Below are positions 35,594-39,494 of a DNA stretch of 39,494 bases, in pieces. How positions within the stretch are numbered: position 1 is the stretch's first letter; each line of letters begins with the position of its first letter. The translations under genes and the position numbers were made by a program. The stretch lies in assembly GCA_025361485.1 (NCBI GenBank), contig JANYLA010000045.1, forward strand, positions 1-39,494. Reading direction: 5' to 3'. This DNA is from Bacteroidales bacterium (GTDB lineage Bacteria > Bacteroidota > Bacteroidia > Bacteroidales > Tenuifilaceae). The notes beneath the pieces are model-generated. The model was not told the origin of the DNA. It did not search any database and was given only the letters and a program-made list of their open reading frames with translations.

Positions 35594-37387
35594 ATGTCTA
35601 CAGAACTATTTTTACAGATTGAAACCAAAAAGGCAGTTGAGAGGTTATACGGTGTAACACCCGAAGAATCTCAAATTCAGATACAAAAAACACGCAAGGA
35701 ATTCGACGGCGACTACACGTTGGTCGCCTTTCCATTGCTAAAGGTATCAAAAAAGAACCCCGAAGCAACATCACATGAGATAGGGCAATATCTTATCGAT
35801 AACAATAAGCAGATTACAAAATTCAACGTTGTTAAAGGATTCCTTAACCTTTCTTTATCCAATGATTATTGGGCTGAGATGTTGAATAGCATTTCAACAA
35901 CCAAGGATTTTGGCTTTAGACTAACTGGTTCATCCAACAGAACTGTTATGGTTGAGTTCTCATCGCCAAATACCAATAAACCCTTACATTTAGGTCATAT
36001 CAGGAATAACCTTCTTGGTTTTTCAATTTCCCGAATACTTGAGAAGAATGGCAATAAGGTAATTCGAGTAAATCTTGTAAACGATAGGGGAATCCATATC
36101 TGCAAATCGATGCTTGCTTGGCAGAGGTTTGGTAATGGTGAAACGCCTGAATCATCAGGGAAAAAAGGCGATCATTTAGTAGGCGATTATTATGTTCGAT
36201 TTGATAAGGAATATAAAGTACAGATTGAAGAGTTAAAGTCAAAAGGATTAAATGAGGATGAGGCAAAAGCCAAAGCCCCTTTGATGCTTGAAACTCAAGA
36301 AATGCTTCGTAAATGGGAAGCGAAAGACCCTGAAGTCTATGCATTGTGGGAGAAGATGAACGGTTGGGTTTATGATGGATTTGAAAAAACCTACAATGCA
36401 CTTGGAATCAGCTTTGATAAAACATACTACGAATCACAAACATATTTGCTTGGAAAAGCGATTGTTGCCGAGGGTTTAGAAAAAGGTGTTTTTATTCGCA
36501 GAGATGATGGTTCGATTTGGGTAGATTTAATTGCTGATGGTTTAGATGAAAAACTGTTGATGCGTGCCGATGGAACATCGGTTTACATCACTCAGGATAT
36601 TGGCACGGCTACTCAACGTTTTGATGAGCATCATCTCGATGAGCATATCTACGTAGTTGGAAACGAGCAGGAATATCATTTTCAAGTTCTTAAGTTAGTA
36701 TTAAAGAAACTTGGATATACATGGAGCGACAGCCTTTTCCACCTATCGTACGGAATGGTACAATTGCCTGAGGGCAAAATGAAATCGCGCGAGGGAACTG
36801 TAGTTGATGCAGACGAATTGGTTGAAGAGATGGTTTCTACCGCTCAAGAAATATCTTCTGAACTTGGTAAACTTGATGGTCTGAGTGAATCTGAGGTAGC
36901 ATCAATCTGTAATATGGTTGGGCTTGGAGCATTAAAGTATTTCATTTTAAAGGTCGACCCTAAAAAGAATATGACCTTTAACCCACGTGAATCAATTGAT
37001 TTTAATGGGAATACAGGTCCATTTATACAGTATACTCATGCTCGGATTTGCTCTGTGCTTCGTAAAGCAGATGATTTGGGATTACAAGTATCTAATTCGA
37101 TTTCAAGCCAAGGCTTTTCAACCCTAAAAGAGGTTGAATTGGTTAAGCTTATTAGCGAATTTCCTGTTATCGTTGAGCAGGCTGGGAAAGATTTTAGCCC
37201 ATCATTTATTGCCAATTATATCTACGAATTAACAAAGGAGTATAATCAATTTTACCACGATCATACAATAATTAAAGAGGAGAATAAAGATATTCAAGCG
37301 TTAAGATTATCGCTCACAAAAATTGTTGGAGATACCATTCGAAAAAGTATGTGGTTGCTGGGGATTGATGTACCGGAGAAGATGTAA
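35594..37387 (+). CDS. argS: Arginyl-tRNA synthetase
   Basis: The 597-residue class I synthetase charges tRNA-Arg. The start at 35594 follows AAGTAAGG and begins MSTELFLQIETKKAVERLYG; upstream codons from a TTG at 35507 overlap the intergenic hairpin region and are not convincing. The HIGH-type motif is NKPLHLGHIRN, and the second signature reads GKMKSREGT. The tail includes KSMWLLGIDVPEKM, typical of the family. An N-terminal Arg-specific domain occupies residues 1-100. Confidence 0.96.
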   Translation: MSTELFLQIETKKAVERLYGVTPEESQIQIQKTRKEFDGDYTLVAFPLLKVSKKNPEATSHEIGQYLIDNNKQITKFNVVKGFLNLSLSNDYWAEMLNSISTTKDFGFRLTGSSNRTVMVEFSSPNTNKPLHLGHIRNNLLGFSISRILEKNGNKVIRVNLVNDRGIHICKSMLAWQRFGNGETPESSGKKGDHLVGDYYVRFDKEYKVQIEELKSKGLNEDEAKAKAPLMLETQEMLRKWEAKDPEVYALWEKMNGWVYDGFEKTYNALGISFDKTYYESQTYLLGKAIVAEGLEKGVFIRRDDGSIWVDLIADGLDEKLLMRADGTSVYITQDIGTATQRFDEHHLDEHIYVVGNEQEYHFQVLKLVLKKLGYTWSDSLFHLSYGMVQLPEGKMKSREGTVVDADELVEEMVSTAQEISSELGKLDGLSESEVASICNMVGLGALKYFILKVDPKKNMTFNPRESIDFNGNTGPFIQYTHARICSVLRKADDLGLQVSNSISSQGFSTLKEVELVKLISEFPVIVEQAGKDFSPSFIANYIYELTKEYNQFYHDHTIIKEENKDIQALRLSLTKIVGDTIRKSMWLLGIDVPEKM

Positions 37388-37478
37388 TTTTTTTGAAAGG
37401 CAAAAATTTAAAGTTCAACCAAAATGCAAATAGGTATATGATAGTTGAAACACCTTTTTTGATAACTTCTTTTAGTGA

Positions 37479-38147
37479 ATGAAAATTATAAAATCGATTA
37501 CTCTTTTCTTTTTTCTTTTAGTAATCCCTAGAATAATTTTTTCACAGATTAGGAATTATGAAATAGGCTCATCCGTAGGGTTTGGAGCATTGGTTATTGA
37601 GCAGCATAGCCCATCTCTCTTTATTCCAAAAACAAGTGTATCATTTGGTTATCATCCCGATTTGAAGCATGGTTTACTAACGGGAATATCATATTCAAAT
37701 AGCGTTGAAGGTTGTGACGAAGTTTTTGAGATTCCGCTTTTCTATTCCTATAAATCCAAGAGTGAGCGGAATCACGGAGTTATTTCTGCAAGTTCTTTCT
37801 CGGAGTTAATTTTCCAGATTATTGGTCAAATACTCCCGCATCGGGTAGAGTTTTGTGTAGGTCCGACTTTAGGTTATATTAATAGAAATAGCGATTATTT
37901 AAAGGCTACGTCAAGTAATAATCAATACTATTCCGATGAGTTTATTGCCGATAGAAAAATATCACTATCATTCGATATTTATGCCAAACCATCCTATGCC
38001 ATTGGGCCTGTGAATATTTATTTAGGGTTTGGGGTAGGTTATCTCATAACAAAGAATTTTAAATTTGTTTCTGATGATCCGTTCCTGAGTGGAAAACGTC
38101 CATGTTTTAATGTTAAAGGTGATGTAGGACTTTCAATTTCATTTTGA
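37479..38147 (+). CDS. Outer-membrane beta-barrel protein, hypothetical
   Basis: The 222-residue exported protein has a signal peptide at about residues 1-22 (FFFLLVIPRIIFSQ) and ends in SISF. Alternating strands throughout, with a Gly- and Tyr-rich pattern such as VNIYLGFGVGYLI, suggest a small 8-10-strand barrel. Two Cys (in GCDEVF and VEFCVG) are unusual for an outer-membrane protein. I do not recognise a family. It follows argS by 91 bp with no obvious promoter. Confidence 0.6.
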   Translation: MKIIKSITLFFFLLVIPRIIFSQIRNYEIGSSVGFGALVIEQHSPSLFIPKTSVSFGYHPDLKHGLLTGISYSNSVEGCDEVFEIPLFYSYKSKSERNHGVISASSFSELIFQIIGQILPHRVEFCVGPTLGYINRNSDYLKATSSNNQYYSDEFIADRKISLSFDIYAKPSYAIGPVNIYLGFGVGYLITKNFKFVSDDPFLSGKRPCFNVKGDVGLSISF

Positions 38148-38159
38148 TATTAACTACCT

Positions 38160-38190
38160 TTTGAAATAGCATCCATTTTAGCTAAGTTTG
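38160..38190 (+). promoter_or_regulatory. Promoter for ffh, TTTG-N19-TAAGTTTG
   Basis: TTTG at 38160-38163 and TAAGTTTG at 38183-38190 are 19 bp apart and match both Bacteroidota promoter elements. The start site would be near 38197, giving a leader of about 70 nt that contains a heptamer array. Confidence 0.65.
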
Positions 38191-38224
38191 CAGCCGAAAA
38201 AAGGACATGATGCTTTTCTTTTCA

Positions 38225-38259
38225 CTATCAACTAATAACTGTTAACTGTCAACTATTTA
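38225..38259. repeat. Five tandem heptamers CTRNYAA in the ffh leader
   Basis: CTATCAA, CTAATAA, CTGTTAA, CTGTCAA and CTATTTA follow each other exactly, ending 8 bp before the ffh ATG. They share the 7-bp period of the satellite at 7696-7996 but not its sequence. If the promoter call is right, they are transcribed and lie close to the ribosome-binding region. Confidence 0.85.
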
Positions 38260-38267
38260 TTCAAGAT

Positions 38268-39494
38268 ATGTTTGAGAATTTATCCGAAAAACTAGAGAGA
38301 TCCTTTAAACTATTAAAGGGCGAAGGAAAGATATCAGAGATTAACGTTGCCGAAACCCTAAAAGAGGTTCGTAAAGCGCTGCTCGATGCCGACGTAAACT
38401 ATAAGATAGCCAAAACTTTTACCGATGAGGTGAAGCGTAAGGCATTAGGTCAGAATGTGCTTAACTCGGTTAAGCCGGGGCAGATGATGATTAAGATAGT
38501 CCACGATGAGCTTGCTGAACTCATGGGTGGTAAAGCAACCGATATCAACCTAGGTGGTAGTCCAACAGTTATTCTTATTGCTGGCTTACAGGGTTCGGGT
38601 AAAACAACTTTCTCGGGTAAACTAGCAACCTATCTGAAAACTAAAAAAGGCAAAGCCCCTTTACTTGTTGCAGGCGACGTATACCGTCCTGCTGCTATTG
38701 AGCAATTAAAGGTATTAGGAACTCAAATTGGTGTTCCAGTATTTACAGTTGAAGGTAGCACCGATCCCGTTTCTATTGCAAAAGATGCGGTTAAAAAAGC
38801 AAAATCATCCGGTTATGATGTACTAATCATCGATACTGCAGGTCGTTTAGCTGTTGATGAGGAGATGATGAAGGAAGTAGCTGCTATCAAAAAAGCGGTT
38901 GAACCTCAAGAAATACTTTTCGTTGTTGACTCAATGACAGGTCAAGATGCTGTTAATACAGCAAAAGAGTTCAACGATAGGCTTAACTTTAACGGTGTTG
39001 TACTTACCAAACTTGATGGTGATACCCGCGGTGGTGCAGCGTTATCTATTCGTTCAGTAGTTGACAAGCCTATTAAGTTTGTCAGTACTGGCGAGAAGAT
39101 GGAGGCGTTGGATGTATTCCATCCCGAACGTATGGCTGACCGTATTCTTGGAATGGGCGATATTATTTCACTCGTCGAAAGGGCTCACGAACAATTTGAT
39201 GAAGAAGAAGCGCGCAAACTTCAAAAACGGCTGGCAAAAGATCAATTTAACTTTGACGATTTTCTGAAGCAGATTCAGCAAATCAAGAAAATGGGTAATC
39301 TGAAGGATCTTGCAAGTATGATTCCGGGGATGGGAAAGGCTATGAAAGATATTGATATTGAGGATGATGCATTTAAACATATTGAGGCAATTATTCATTC
39401 AATGACCAAAAAGGAGCGGGCTGATGCCAGCATTATTGATGGTTCGCGTCGCAAGCGAATCGCGAACGGATCGGGAACTACAATCCAGGAGGTT
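38268..39494 (+). CDS. ffh: Signal recognition particle protein Ffh, cut by window end
   Basis: The first 409 codons are present; the gene continues past the window edge. It binds SRP RNA and signal sequences and delivers ribosomes to FtsY. The N domain (1-95) is followed by the GTPase with G1 GLQGSGKTT, GDVYRPAA, DTAGR and TKLDGDTRGGA. The M domain, with IPGM and the RRKRIANGSG RNA-binding region, is partly included. No stop or frameshift occurs up to the end. Confidence 0.96.
   Translation, partial: MFENLSEKLERSFKLLKGEGKISEINVAETLKEVRKALLDADVNYKIAKTFTDEVKRKALGQNVLNSVKPGQMMIKIVHDELAELMGGKATDINLGGSPTVILIAGLQGSGKTTFSGKLATYLKTKKGKAPLLVAGDVYRPAAIEQLKVLGTQIGVPVFTVEGSTDPVSIAKDAVKKAKSSGYDVLIIDTAGRLAVDEEMMKEVAAIKKAVEPQEILFVVDSMTGQDAVNTAKEFNDRLNFNGVVLTKLDGDTRGGAALSIRSVVDKPIKFVSTGEKMEALDVFHPERMADRILGMGDIISLVERAHEQFDEEEARKLQKRLAKDQFNFDDFLKQIQQIKKMGNLKDLASMIPGMGKAMKDIDIEDDAFKHIEAIIHSMTKKERADASIIDGSRRKRIANGSGTTIQEV

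Noticed and set aside
36778-36798. KMKSREG in ArgS as a damaged KMSKS motif
   Set aside because: Arginyl-tRNA synthetases commonly vary at this motif, and the rest of the enzyme is intact.
1-39494. tRNA or rRNA genes
   Set aside because: I looked in the gaps between genes and saw no cloverleaf-like or rRNA-like sequence.

Overview
The window is a 39.5 kb piece of an AT-rich Bacteroidota chromosome, most likely Bacteroidales or Marinilabiliales. The evidence is the style of DnaX, SecA, ArgS and ferritin, several promoters of the TTG-N17-19-TAnnTTTG type, few Shine-Dalgarno sites, and many outer-membrane beta-barrels ending in Phe or Leu. Chemotaxis genes are uncommon in this phylum, so a complete chemosensory set here is the main content.

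Layout. 1-119: the last codons of an IS1595-type transposase. 350-15171: a receptor and sensor block with an outer-membrane barrel, a dCache chemoreceptor, a six-PAS NarL-type kinase with its LuxR-type regulator, a 412 bp gap filled by a 7-bp satellite, a lone receiver, CheW, a second barrel, a four-helix-bundle chemoreceptor and a multi-PAS hybrid kinase. 15168-16294, minus strand: a lone receiver and a Crp/Fnr-family regulator. 16508-26916: the core chemosensory block, in the order receiver, 603-residue coiled-coil protein with a CheZ-like DxxxQ motif, STAS protein, CheY, CheA, CheW, porin-like barrel, CheR, histidine-kinase-like protein lacking its phospho-accepting His, CheD, CheB. 27072-29354: a membrane GAF/PAS protein with no output domain. 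29596 to the end: housekeeping genes dnaX, ferritin, secA, argS, a barrel protein, and ffh cut by the window edge.

Working model (inference). The two receptors signal through two CheW paralogues to CheA. CheA phosphorylates CheY (19141-19506), CheB and perhaps the other lone receivers. CheR, CheB and CheD adapt the receptors. No CheC, CheX or canonical CheZ gene is present, and the 603-residue protein is the best local candidate for a CheY-P phosphatase. Three barrel genes sit tightly among receptor and coupling genes, which hints that outer-membrane channels and receptors work together. No flagellar, pilus or gliding gene lies in the window, so the output is unknown.

The points most worth following up are the DxxxQ two-halved protein, the His-to-Asn pseudokinase between cheR and cheD, the barrel-receptor pairing, and the heptamer satellite with a 56-bp higher-order period.
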